Part shown: positions 1 to 6,803 of the stretch, one piece after another | Numbering within the stretch: the first letter of the stretch is position 1 | How the letters are laid out: every line of letters starts with the position of its first letter | Origin: Candidatus Binataceae bacterium | Lineage (GTDB): Bacteria; Desulfobacterota; Binatia; Binatales; Binataceae | Assembly (NCBI GenBank): GCA_035500095.1 | Contig: DATJXN010000149.1 | Location: forward strand, 1 to 32,964 | Direction: 5' to 3' | DNA length: 32,964 nucleotides | Position numbers and translations under genes: made by a program | Notes under the pieces: model-generated | The model's input: the letters and a program-made list of their open reading frames with translations, nothing else | What the model was told of the DNA's origin: nothing | The model's database searches: none

Positions 1-254
1 CCCATCCCGGAGCAGGGCAGATGGCTGAGAACCGTGGTCGAGGGGCACTTCCGTTATTATGGCGTCCCGATGAACTCTGCGGCGCTCCGCCAGTTCCGCT
101 TCTGCGCAGTGCGACTGTGGCATCGCGTGCTCTCGCGCCGCAGCCAAAATGGCCGCGTGCGGTGGGGCCGCATGCTTCGCCTCGCTTCGCAGTGGCTGCC
201 TGCGCCCGCATCCATCATCCCTACCCACTGCGCCGCCTCGGCGTCATCACCTGA
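1..254 (+). pseudogene. Group II intron reverse transcriptase/maturase, decayed C-terminal fragment
   Basis: Frame 1 reads from the window edge as PIPEQGRWLRTVVEGHF, then YYGVP, LSRRSQNGR and WLPAP. This is the usual C-terminal end of bacterial group II intron-encoded reverse transcriptases, just past the maturase (X) domain. After WLPAP the family sequence continues in another frame as RIHHPYPLRRLGVIT and reaches TGA at 252-254. A single-base loss in the C run near 205-207 would explain the switch. The catalytic RT domain would lie outside the window to the left, so I cannot tell whether the rest is intact. The fragment sits directly before an intron domain V, as expected for an ORF in domain IV. 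Recognition is from remembered family sequence. The frameshift is seen directly. Confidence 0.8.
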
Positions 255-259
255 GGCAA

Positions 260-292
260 GAGCCGGATGCGGGAAAGCCGCTCGTCCGGATC
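260..292 (+). ncRNA. Group II intron domain V
   Basis: The hairpin has a lower stem 260-267 pairing with 285-292, an upper stem GCGG (269-272) with CCGC (278-281), a GAAAG loop, and a two-to-three-base bulge on the 3' side. It starts GAGCCGGATG and carries the AGC triad at 261-263. This matches the 34-nt catalytic domain V of bacterial group II introns. Domain VI and the 3' splice site should lie in about 296-340. I see a TGAG/CTCA closing pair there but no clear bulged adenosine, so the intron 3' end is not fixed. Confidence 0.75.
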
Positions 293-344
293 CGTTGAGG
301 GTGTTATGGGCAACCATGATTTCTACTCAGACTGCAAATCGCCC

Positions 345-369
345 GGCAGATCTTCTTGTAGATCTTGCC
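345..369. repeat. Imperfect inverted repeat downstream of the intron remnant
   Basis: GGCAGATCT (345-353) and AGATCTTGCC (360-369) are inverted copies apart from one bulged base, around the loop TCTTG-T. It lies just after the likely intron 3' end and about 55 bases before the binding-protein start. It could be a weak terminator, an operator or exon structure. No T run follows. Confidence 0.4.
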
Positions 370-424
370 CCGATCTCGCCCCGGATTTTGTCCGTCGCCG
401 GCTGGCCCGCGGCGCGCTTGTGCT

Positions 425-2047
425 ATGATCACGCCGCCCCCGATGAGCGAGACGACGAGCAGGCAGGCATCCTGGCCCGGTGCGATTTTCGCTGTTGCCC
501 GCGTGGCCGTGGTGGTTGCGCTCGTCGCCGTGGCGTTCGACCGCGTCGTCGGCGGGCGCCATCGCGCGGCCCCACCGGCGCCCGCCGGCTATCTCCACGT
601 CGATCTCGAAACCTCGCCCATCGCCCTCGATCCGCGGTTCGCAACCGACGCAATTTCCTCGCGCACGAGCGAGCTGGTCTTCGATGCGCTGGTGAGAGCG
701 GATGCGCATGGTCAGTTCTTCGGCGACCTGGCCGAAAGTTTCGAACGGCCGACGCCCACCACGCTGGTCTTCCATCTGCGCGGAGGTTTGCGCTTCAGCG
801 ACGGGCGGCCACTTGGCGCGCGCGACATCAAGTATACCTACGATTCGATTCTCGATCCCGCCTCCGCCTCGCCCAAGCGGATCGCCCTGCGCGAGCTTGC
901 AGCAATCGCCGCGCCCGACGACGCGACGATCGTGATGACGACCAGGGGGCCGTATGCGTCCGCGTTCGATATGGCGACGATCGGCGTGGTACCGCAGGGC
1001 ACGGCGCCACCGGGCAAGGCCGGCGTGCGATGGCCGGCCGCAAGCGGCGCTTTCGAGGTCGCAAGCTTCGCGCGCGATGAGGCGCTGATCCTGAGGCGTA
1101 ATCCGGTTCGCCCATCCGCGCCCGGCGCGATCGCCGGAATCGTGTTCAAGGTGGTGCCCGATCCGACGGTGCGCGCGCTCGAGCTGGCCGAGGGCGTGTG
1201 CGATCTCGCCGAGAACAATATCCAGCCCGACCTGCTGGGGTACCTGGGGATGCGCCCCGACCTGGTTATCAATCAATCGCCCGGAAGCGAATATTACTAC
1301 CTCGAGTTCAACTTTCGCGATCCGCATCTGCGCGATTTGCGCGTGCGCCAGGCGATTGCCTATGCGATCAGCCGTGAGGCGATCGTCGGCTCGCTCTACA
1401 AGGGGGCCGGGCGCGTCGCGAGCGGGATGCTCGCTCCCGAGAACTGGGCCTATGACGGCGACGTCGAGCGTTATCCCTACGACCCATTCAAGGCGTCCAG
1501 GCTGCTCGACGAGGCCGGCTATCCGATCGGCCCGACCGGCACGCGCGATCTGAAGTTCGTCTACAAGACCACGCCCGAGGGCCGCCGTCTCGCCGAAGCG
1601 ATACAGGCAATGCTCAGGCGGATCGGAATCACGCTCGACATCCGCACCAACGAGTTCGCGACTTTCTACAGCGATATCCAGAAAGGCAATTTCGACTTGA
1701 CCTCGCTCGACTGGGTCGCGGACAACCTCACGCATCAATACTACATGGTGTTCGATTCCAGGATGACTCCGCCGAACGGCTCCAACCGCGGCAACTACTC
1801 GAACCCCGCGATGGATCGTCTGCTCGAGCGGGCCGAGACGACGCTCGAGCCGGCCGCGCGACGCGAGATTTACGCCCAGGTCCAGAAAGCCGCTGCCGCC
1901 GACTTGCCGTACGTGTCGCTCTGGTGGATGGACAACGTGGTGGTGATAAATCGCCGCGTGAAAGGCTTCACGCCATTTCCCAACGGCAGCCTGCGTTCGT
2001 TCGCGAACGTGTCGTTCGCGCCCGCATCGGGGAACGCGAGGCCGTGA
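425..2047 (+). CDS. Peptide/nickel-type ABC transporter substrate-binding protein (SBP_bac_5)
   Basis: This is an extracytoplasmic solute receptor of the family-5 (oligopeptide/dipeptide/nickel) type, about 540 residues. Family hallmarks visible are the opening DLETSPIALDPRFATDA, LRGGLRFSDGRP, ELAEGVCDLAENN, FNFRDPHLRDLRVRQAIAYA, and the C-terminal pattern NRGNYSNPAMDRLLERA. No lipobox is present. Instead residues about 20-40 form a hydrophobic segment (VARVAVVVALVAVAF), so it is probably anchored or cleaved by signal peptidase I. ATG 425 and ATG 443 are both possible; neither has a clear Shine-Dalgarno sequence. Its stop overlaps the GTG of the permease (GTGA), showing an operon. The substrate cannot be deduced; peptides are a family default only. 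Confidence 0.88.
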   Translation: MITPPPMSETTSRQASWPGAIFAVARVAVVVALVAVAFDRVVGGRHRAAPPAPAGYLHVDLETSPIALDPRFATDAISSRTSELVFDALVRADAHGQFFGDLAESFERPTPTTLVFHLRGGLRFSDGRPLGARDIKYTYDSILDPASASPKRIALRELAAIAAPDDATIVMTTRGPYASAFDMATIGVVPQGTAPPGKAGVRWPAASGAFEVASFARDEALILRRNPVRPSAPGAIAGIVFKVVPDPTVRALELAEGVCDLAENNIQPDLLGYLGMRPDLVINQSPGSEYYYLEFNFRDPHLRDLRVRQAIAYAISREAIVGSLYKGAGRVASGMLAPENWAYDGDVERYPYDPFKASRLLDEAGYPIGPTGTRDLKFVYKTTPEGRRLAEAIQAMLRRIGITLDIRTNEFATFYSDIQKGNFDLTSLDWVADNLTHQYYMVFDSRMTPPNGSNRGNYSNPAMDRLLERAETTLEPAARREIYAQVQKAAAADLPYVSLWWMDNVVVINRRVKGFTPFPNGSLRSFANVSFAPASGNARP

Positions 2048-2970
2048 CTGGCTATTTCGTCCGCCGCCTTGCCGCGTTGATTCCGGTCGCGCTCGGCGTC
2101 GCGACGCTGACCTTCGCGCTCATTCATCTGGTACCCGGCGACCCTGTGACCGTAATGCTGGGCGATACCGCCGGGCCTGCCGATGTTGCCGGCCTGCGCC
2201 AACAACTGGGACTCGATCGGCCACTTGTGGTGCAGTATGCCGAGTTTTTGCGGGGGCTCACGCGCGGCGATCTCGGGGAGTCGATCTCGATGAAGGAGCC
2301 GGTTGCGCGGCTGATCGTTGAGCGCTTCCCTGCGACGCTGGAGTTGGCGGGGGCCGCGATGCTGGTTGCGATCGCGCTCGCTATTCCGCTCGGTCTAATC
2401 GCGGGCGCGAATCCGGGCGGCGGCGCCGATATGGGCGCGATGGGTTTCGCGATCCTGGGGATCTCCGTGCCCCATCTGTGTCTCGGCCCCCTGGTGATGA
2501 TCGTCTTCTCGCTTAAGCTCGGATGGCTTCCCCTGACGGGGCGTGGCGGCCTCGCGCACCTGGTGCTGCCGGCGGTAACGATGGGGACCGCGCTCGCGGC
2601 GATCCTGGCGCGGATGCTGCGCAAAAGCCTCATCCAGGTGCGCGAGGCCGACTATATTCGCACCGCGCGCAGCAAGGGCCTGAGCGCGTTTGCCGCGCTG
2701 ATGCGCCACGGGCTGCGCAACGCGCTGACCCCGGTGATTACGCTGCTCGCACTGGAGACCGGCGCGCTGCTGACCGGCGCGATCGTCACCGAGATGATCT
2801 TTTCGTGGCCCGGGATGGGCCGTTTGCTCATCGCGGCGATAAGCGCGCGCGACTATCCGCTGGTCGAAGGCTGCGTGCTCACCTTCGCGTTTACCTACGT
2901 GGTGGTCAATATGGCTACCGACCTGGTTTACGCAATCGTGGATCCGCGGATTCGTCTGCTACGAGCGTGA
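2044..2970 (+). CDS. ABC transporter permease, DppB/OppB type
   Basis: This is an inner-membrane permease subunit of a binding-protein-dependent importer, 308 residues, normal for DppB-like proteins. It begins with FVRRLAALIPVALGVATL, the standard first helix, followed by the family motif HLVPGDPV. The cytoplasmic EAA loop that contacts the ATPase reads DYIRTARSKGLS and LMRHGLRNALTP. Six membrane segments can be followed, and it ends in the usual YAIVDPRIR. The start is GTG 2044, overlapping the upstream stop by four bases, so translation is probably coupled. The upstream in-frame extension to 1924 lies inside the binding protein and is rejected. Confidence 0.93.
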   Translation: MTGYFVRRLAALIPVALGVATLTFALIHLVPGDPVTVMLGDTAGPADVAGLRQQLGLDRPLVVQYAEFLRGLTRGDLGESISMKEPVARLIVERFPATLELAGAAMLVAIALAIPLGLIAGANPGGGADMGAMGFAILGISVPHLCLGPLVMIVFSLKLGWLPLTGRGGLAHLVLPAVTMGTALAAILARMLRKSLIQVREADYIRTARSKGLSAFAALMRHGLRNALTPVITLLALETGALLTGAIVTEMIFSWPGMGRLLIAAISARDYPLVEGCVLTFAFTYVVVNMATDLVYAIVDPRIRLLRA

Positions 2971-2998
2971 TGATTTGCGCGAAGGGGAATGGGTATTG

Positions 2999-3802
2999 AT
3001 GCGCCGCAATCCGTCGCTCGCCGTAGGCTCGTCGATCGTCGCGATGCTCGCAATTGCGGCGGCGCTCGGGCCGATCCTTGTGCATGCCGATCCGCTGGCG
3101 ATCGATCTGAAAGAGACGCTCGCCCCGCCCAGTCCCGGCCATTGGCTCGGATGCGACGCGCTTGGGCGCGACATGCTCGCCCGCGTGCTATGGGGCGGGC
3201 GGCTCTCTCTTGCGGTCTCGACCGCGGTGGTGATGCTTTCGCTCGTGGCGGGCAGCGTCGTGGGCGGCGCGGCAGCGCTGGCGGGCGGGCGCGTCGATGC
3301 GCTCGTCATGCGGCTTATCGATGTAGTGCTCGCGTTTCCCGGCTTCCTGCTCGCGATTGCGCTTGCCGCGATTCTTGGTCCGGGTCTAGTCGACCTGGTA
3401 GTCGCGCTGACGGCGATGGGATGGACTGGCTATGCGCGGCTGGTCCGCGGCGAGGTGCTGTCGCTGCGCGAGCACGAGTACGTCGAGGCGGCGCGCGCGC
3501 TGGGCGCCTCGCCCGGCCGCCTGTTGCTGCGCCATCTGATGCCCGGTCTTGCCGGTCCGGTCGCGGTGCAGGCGACCTTCGGCGTCGGCGGAATTATCGT
3601 TGCTGAGGCCGCGCTCTCGTTCCTCGGGCTGGGCGTGCTGCCACCTGCGCCGAGCTGGGGCAACATGCTGGATAGCGGGCGCGCATTTATGCTCGTCGCG
3701 CCGCATCTGACTACCGCGCCGGGCGTGGCGATCGGCGCTTCGGTACTGGGATTCAACCTGCTGGGCGACGGTCTGGCGCGGGCGGTCGGCCGCCGCGGCT
3801 GA
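2999..3802 (+). CDS. ABC transporter permease, DppC/OppC type
   Basis: This is the partner inner-membrane permease, 267 residues, slightly shorter than usual for DppC. It shows the family sequences HWLGCDALGRDMLARVLWGGRLSL (split here as HWLGCDALGRD and MLARVLWGGRLS), and the EAA loop EYVEAARALGAS followed by LLLRHLMPG. It ends LGFNLLGDGL. ATG 2999 is preferred because GAAGGGGA lies about 11 bases upstream; a TTG at 2975 is an alternative. It follows the DppB gene by 28 bases. No DppD/DppF ATPase gene follows, and the next gene is on the opposite strand. The ATPases must be encoded elsewhere or shared with another transporter. Confidence 0.92.
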   Translation: MRRNPSLAVGSSIVAMLAIAAALGPILVHADPLAIDLKETLAPPSPGHWLGCDALGRDMLARVLWGGRLSLAVSTAVVMLSLVAGSVVGGAAALAGGRVDALVMRLIDVVLAFPGFLLAIALAAILGPGLVDLVVALTAMGWTGYARLVRGEVLSLREHEYVEAARALGASPGRLLLRHLMPGLAGPVAVQATFGVGGIIVAEAALSFLGLGVLPPAPSWGNMLDSGRAFMLVAPHLTTAPGVAIGASVLGFNLLGDGLARAVGRRG

Positions 3803-3822
3803 TTTCGGATAATCAGAGCGGC

Positions 3823-4857
3823 TCAGGCTTCGCGCTTGAGCGCGGCCAGGCTTTCAGTGTACGGCGGATAAGCGATTCCGCGTTCGGTAATGATCGCGGT
3901 AACCAATTCGGCCGGCGTCACATCAAAGGCGGGGTTGAAGACCTTCACGCCTCGCGGCGTAATCTGTTTGACGCCGAGATGAGTAATCTCGCTCGCGGAT
4001 CGCTGCTCGATCGGAATTTCCGCGCCGCTCGGACAGGCGAGATCGATCGATGACAGCGGCGCGGCGACGTAAAACGGCACGCCGTGGCGCCGCGCCATCA
4101 CGGCCAGCGGGTAGGTGCCGATTTTATTCGCGACGTCGCCGTTGGCCGCCGTGCGATCGGTTCCGACGACTACGCAGCTGACGCCGCCGTTGCGGAGCAC
4201 GCTCCCTGCCATGTTGTCGGCGATCACCGTTACGGGAATGCGATCCTTGTGCAACTCCCAGGCGGTCAGCCGCGCGCCCTGCATGAAGGGCCGCGTCTCG
4301 TCGGCGATGACCGCGATCTTTTTTCCCGCCTCACGGGCCGCACGGATCACGCCCAGCGCCGTGCCATAGCCTGCCGTGGCCAGCGCTCCGGCATTGCAAT
4401 GGGTTAGCACGGTCGACGGATTCTCAAGCAGCTCGGCGCCGAAGCGTCCCAGCGCGCGATTGGCGGCGAGGTCTTCCTCGTAGATGGCGATCGCCTCGTC
4501 GCGCAGGCGCCGGAACAGCTGCGCCGCATCGAGAGCGAGGTTGCTTTCGACCACCCGCGCCATACGCGCCAACGCCCACGCGAGATTGACCGCAGTGGGA
4601 CGCGTCGCGCGAAGACCGCTTGCGACCTTCGCGAACCGCTTGCGGGCCCGCGCGCCACTTACATTGCGCATCCCCAGCGCCACTCCCATCGCGGCCGCAA
4701 CTCCGATCGCGGGCGCGCCGCGAATCACCATAGTCCGGATCGCTTCCGCGACCCCGCGCCAGTCGCGATATACGCGGATGACTTCGCGCTCCGGCAGCAG
4801 CCGCTGGTCAATCATGCGAACCGCATCGTTGCGCCATTCGATAGTTCTTACTGCCAT
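3823..4857 (-). CDS. mtnA: S-methyl-5-thioribose-1-phosphate isomerase
   Basis: MtnA converts 5-methylthioribose-1-phosphate to 5-methylthioribulose-1-phosphate in the cytosolic methionine salvage pathway. The 344-residue protein is full length. Visible motifs are MVIRGAPAIG (43-52), the catalytic cysteine in LTHCNAG (Cys154) and the catalytic aspartate in VGTDRTAANGDVANKIGTY (Asp234). Cysteine and aspartate together mark a true isomerase rather than an eIF2B relative. Other salvage genes are absent from the window, so the pathway is dispersed. A 12-nt perfect palindrome, GCCCGCGCGGGC (4863-4874), abuts the start region and no clear Shine-Dalgarno is seen; the palindrome could limit ribosome access. 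Transcription converges on the ABC permease operon. Confidence 0.95.
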   Translation of the reverse strand: MAVRTIEWRNDAVRMIDQRLLPEREVIRVYRDWRGVAEAIRTMVIRGAPAIGVAAAMGVALGMRNVSGARARKRFAKVASGLRATRPTAVNLAWALARMARVVESNLALDAAQLFRRLRDEAIAIYEEDLAANRALGRFGAELLENPSTVLTHCNAGALATAGYGTALGVIRAAREAGKKIAVIADETRPFMQGARLTAWELHKDRIPVTVIADNMAGSVLRNGGVSCVVVGTDRTAANGDVANKIGTYPLAVMARRHGVPFYVAAPLSSIDLACPSGAEIPIEQRSASEITHLGVKQITPRGVKVFNPAFDVTPAELVTAIITERGIAYPPYTESLAALKREA

Positions 4858-4977
4858 ATCCGGCCCGCGCGGGCGGCGCAGAGAGTTCGCTTCCGCTTAC
4901 GCACCCATATTTCCGATGAGCCTCGACGGCGCGGAGAAATGTATATTCCGGCGGATGAGGTTCGTGCGGTCACGCTC

Positions 4978-5021
4978 GCGTCAGTATCGTAGCGCGTGCG
5001 CGATGGCTCCGATACTGACGC
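4978..5021. repeat. 12-bp perfect inverted repeat in the mtnA upstream region
   Basis: GCGTCAGTATCG (4978-4989) is followed after 20 bases by its exact reverse complement CGATACTGACGC (5010-5021). The loop contains a smaller GCGC-GT-GCGC stem. It lies between the stop of the small minus-strand gene at 5057 and the start of mtnA. On the minus strand it could end transcription of the upstream gene or fold in the mtnA leader. No T run follows on either strand, so a simple intrinsic terminator is unlikely. Confidence 0.7.
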
Positions 5022-5056
5022 TTGCAGTGCGTGAGGCGAAATCGGTGCGGTTGGGG

Positions 5057-5467
5057 TTATGCTTTTTCGTAGAGTCCGCGAGTCTTGCGCTTGGCCAATC
5101 CGGCTTCGATCCAGCGCGTGATCGCGGCGAAGATTTCTGAGGGGCGCTTGTCCTTAAGTCCACGCACCTGCCGAACATTGGAGGCCTTGAACTGTTTGGG
5201 CAATTGGTCAAGCACCTTGCGCCAGTTGATTCGTCCGCCGCCGCCGCCTCCACCGCCGCCCCCGGCCCGCGGTGCGCGTGCAGCGCTGGCGCCGGTGCTC
5301 CGGCGTCCGGCAAGCCGGCCGAGCGACTCTTCATCGCGCTTGAGTTGTGCGAGTTCAACCTCTTTCGCGCGAATCTCCTTGCGCAACTGGGCCAGCGCAG
5401 AGCCCGCCTGGCGGCGAATCTTGCCGATCGCGGACATAGGCGATCCAGAACCTTTCCTTCGTGGCAT
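5057..5467 (-). CDS. Unrecognised small protein: coiled coil, polyglycine linker, winged-helix-like C-terminus
   Basis: The protein is 136 residues and I do not recognise a named family. A basic N-terminus is followed by a charged predicted coiled coil (about 20-52), a linker with ten consecutive glycines (69-78), and a compact basic domain (79-136). Its pattern LPKQFKASNVRQVRGLKDKR, then EIFAAITRWIEAGL and a final RGLY, resembles a winged-helix or helix-turn-helix module. A DNA-binding or chromatin-like role is only inference. The start is well supported: TAAGGAGAG lies 7 bases before the ATG on the minus strand. The stop is about 200 bases upstream of mtnA, so cotranscription is possible but interrupted by the inverted repeat at 4978-5021. 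Confidence 0.75.
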   Translation of the reverse strand: MPRRKGSGSPMSAIGKIRRQAGSALAQLRKEIRAKEVELAQLKRDEESLGRLAGRRSTGASAARAPRAGGGGGGGGGGRINWRKVLDQLPKQFKASNVRQVRGLKDKRPSEIFAAITRWIEAGLAKRKTRGLYEKA

Positions 5468-5483
5468 CCAATACTCTCCTTAG

Positions 5484-6045
5484 AAACTCGGGTCTGTTGC
5501 GGATTACTGAAGCGGCCACGCTACACAACAGGCAGCTAACATACAAGTATTCCGCTGAACCTGAATTACCATACTAACAGAGTTCGGCAGTTCATACTAT
5601 CGCAAATATATCGACGGAGACCGCGGAACCTGTGCGGATCTTACTTCTGCCAAACGTTGGCATGAATAATGGTGCGAAAGTACCTTCTCGCCAAGTGCTG
5701 AAGCATTCAGTACGGTCTTGCCCTCATACTCGGCCGTCTCGACGTTGCTCTCGCGACGTATCTATTCATCACTGGAGTGCCGCGACGACGACTCGACTTG
5801 CAGGAGACCAATTCAGCGCGCGGGCTGAAAATTTGTTCAGCTTTGGCCGGACCGCGCGCAACGATTCCGGATTCGCGTTCTGAGCGTTCCGGTGCTTTTT
5901 GGCGAGCAGAAGCGCTAAGCCGAGGATCAATATGGCCTCGTGGCGGAGTTGCGCGGACCTTGCGCGACCATACGGTAAAGCGTCTTAAAGCAATAAAGAG
6001 CAAATTTCTGCTATATGCTGGTGACGCTATGCTTACATTTGACTC
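5484..6045. other. Gene-poor segment with atypical composition
   Basis: About 560 bases contain only short ORFs on both strands that resemble no family I know and lack good ribosome-binding sites. The sequence is visibly richer in A and T than the flanking genes, for example around 5540-5620 and 5990-6060. I see no tRNA, repeat array or recognisable transposase remnant. It may be an eroded insertion or a long regulatory region. Confidence 0.5.
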
Positions 6046-6047
6046 GG

Positions 6048-6056
6048 TGCTATAAG
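6048..6056 (+). promoter_or_regulatory. Possible extended -10 promoter of the RRM gene
   Basis: TGCTATAAG matches an extended -10 element (TG-N-TATAAT-like). It would start transcription near 6063, exactly where the first leader hairpin begins. No good -35 is present at the right distance; a TTGACT at 6039-6044 is too close to serve. Confidence 0.35.
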
Positions 6057-6062
6057 AAGTAC

Positions 6063-6217
6063 GCTATTTTCAGGCGTGACGTAGCGTCGCAATAGCCGCC
6101 GAGAGTGAAAGTATCTATCGCAGAAGTCATCGGCAGTGGGCTGCCTGACTAGAGACGGGTCTCATTAGCGACGCGCTGAGCATCTGGTGCCAAGGGTGAG
6201 AGCAGGAGAGTTCGGAA
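6063..6217 (+). promoter_or_regulatory. Hairpin-rich 5' leader of the RRM gene
   Basis: The leader contains three separate hairpins: GCTATT (6063-6068) with AATAGC (6091-6096), enclosing GACG-TAG-CGTC; GGCAG-TGGG-CTGCC (6132-6145); and GAGAC-GG-GTCTC (6152-6163). A strong Shine-Dalgarno (GCAGGAGAG) precedes the ATG. Long structured leaders are known for cold-inducible RNA-binding protein genes, so temperature-dependent translation is a reasonable inference. Confidence 0.4.
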
Positions 6218-6514
6218 ATGGGTCGTAGACTGTACGTGGGGAATCTAGCTTGGACTGTCACCGACCAGGACCTGCAGGATGCGTTTTCGGAGGCTGGTAA
6301 GGTAGATAGTTCTCAGGTCATCATCGACCGTGCGACTAATCGGTCTCGCGGCTTCGGATTCGTAGAGATGGCCACGGATGACGCCGCGGAGGCGGCGATC
6401 AAAAAGCTCAACGGCAGGGACATCAAGGGACGCCCGATTCGCGTCAACGAGGCGCAAGCTCGAAGCGGCAACGACCGCGAGCGGCGTCCTGGCGGTGGCG
6501 GGCGCGACCGTTAG
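6218..6514 (+). CDS. Single-RRM RNA-binding protein (glycine-rich, cold-inducible type)
   Basis: This 98-residue protein is one RNA recognition motif plus a short tail. RNP2 reads LYVGNL (5-10) and RNP1 reads RGFGFVEM (44-51), with aromatic residues in the RNA-contact positions. The last 20 residues are rich in Arg, Gly and Asp, like the tails of bacterial and cyanobacterial Rbp proteins. It presumably binds single-stranded RNA in the cytosol as a chaperone or post-transcriptional regulator. The start is secure: GCAGGAGAG sits just upstream. It is transcribed alone, with a structured leader before it and a further structured segment after it. RRM proteins are patchily distributed in bacteria and often linked to cold response. 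Confidence 0.93.
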   Translation: MGRRLYVGNLAWTVTDQDLQDAFSEAGKVDSSQVIIDRATNRSRGFGFVEMATDDAAEAAIKKLNGRDIKGRPIRVNEAQARSGNDRERRPGGGGRDR

Positions 6515-6600
6515 CAAAACCCGGTTGATTGGACGCACCAGCGGCGCGAGTAGCTAACCACGCCGCGCTCGTCACAACGCCGGACTACAAATCGATGCCG

Positions 6601-6715
6601 ATTCGTCCCGTCCCAAACCGTACGGGCCGGAAGCGGAAAACCTGACTGCTTCAACCATCCTGTCCGGTAACCCGAGCAACCAAAGCTCGGAGCGGAAAAA
6701 ACAAGGATGGTGAAG
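6601..6715. ncRNA. Candidate structured RNA between convergent genes
   Basis: Three nested helices can be drawn: CTTC-(A)-ACCATCCT (6649-6661) with AGGATGGTGAAG (6704-6715), twelve pairs with one bulged A; TCCG (6663-6666) with CGGA (6693-6696); and CCGAGC (6672-6677) with GCTCGG (6685-6690) around a 7-base loop. Upstream, CCCGT/ACGGG (6607-6626) makes another hairpin. GAAGC (6630-6634) could compete for GCTTC (6648-6652), giving an alternative fold. The strand is unknown. No coding potential is seen here. It could be a 3' UTR element of the RRM gene or of the glycosylase operon, or a small RNA. Confidence 0.35.
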
Positions 6716-6803
6716 ACTTCAAATCATTCCCAAGTCGGTGCACGGGTTGGACTGGCGTACGATGGCGCTGTCCGACGGCGCTGATGCCTGTCCGCGCGAC
6801 GCC

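Noticed and set aside
255..342. Peptide GKSRMRESRSSGSVEGVMGNHDFYSD-like tail as part of the reverse transcriptase (read in pieces)
   Set aside because: The DNA is the intron domain V and following RNA; this peptide is its translation, not a protein domain.
323..1738. Long minus-strand frame opposite the binding protein
   Set aside because: Shadow frame of high-G+C coding DNA; no domain is recognisable, and the plus strand has a clear family match.
5707..6003. 98-residue minus-strand ORF and overlapping plus-strand ORFs
   Set aside because: No family match, no ribosome-binding site, overlapping frames equally long; consistent with random open frames.
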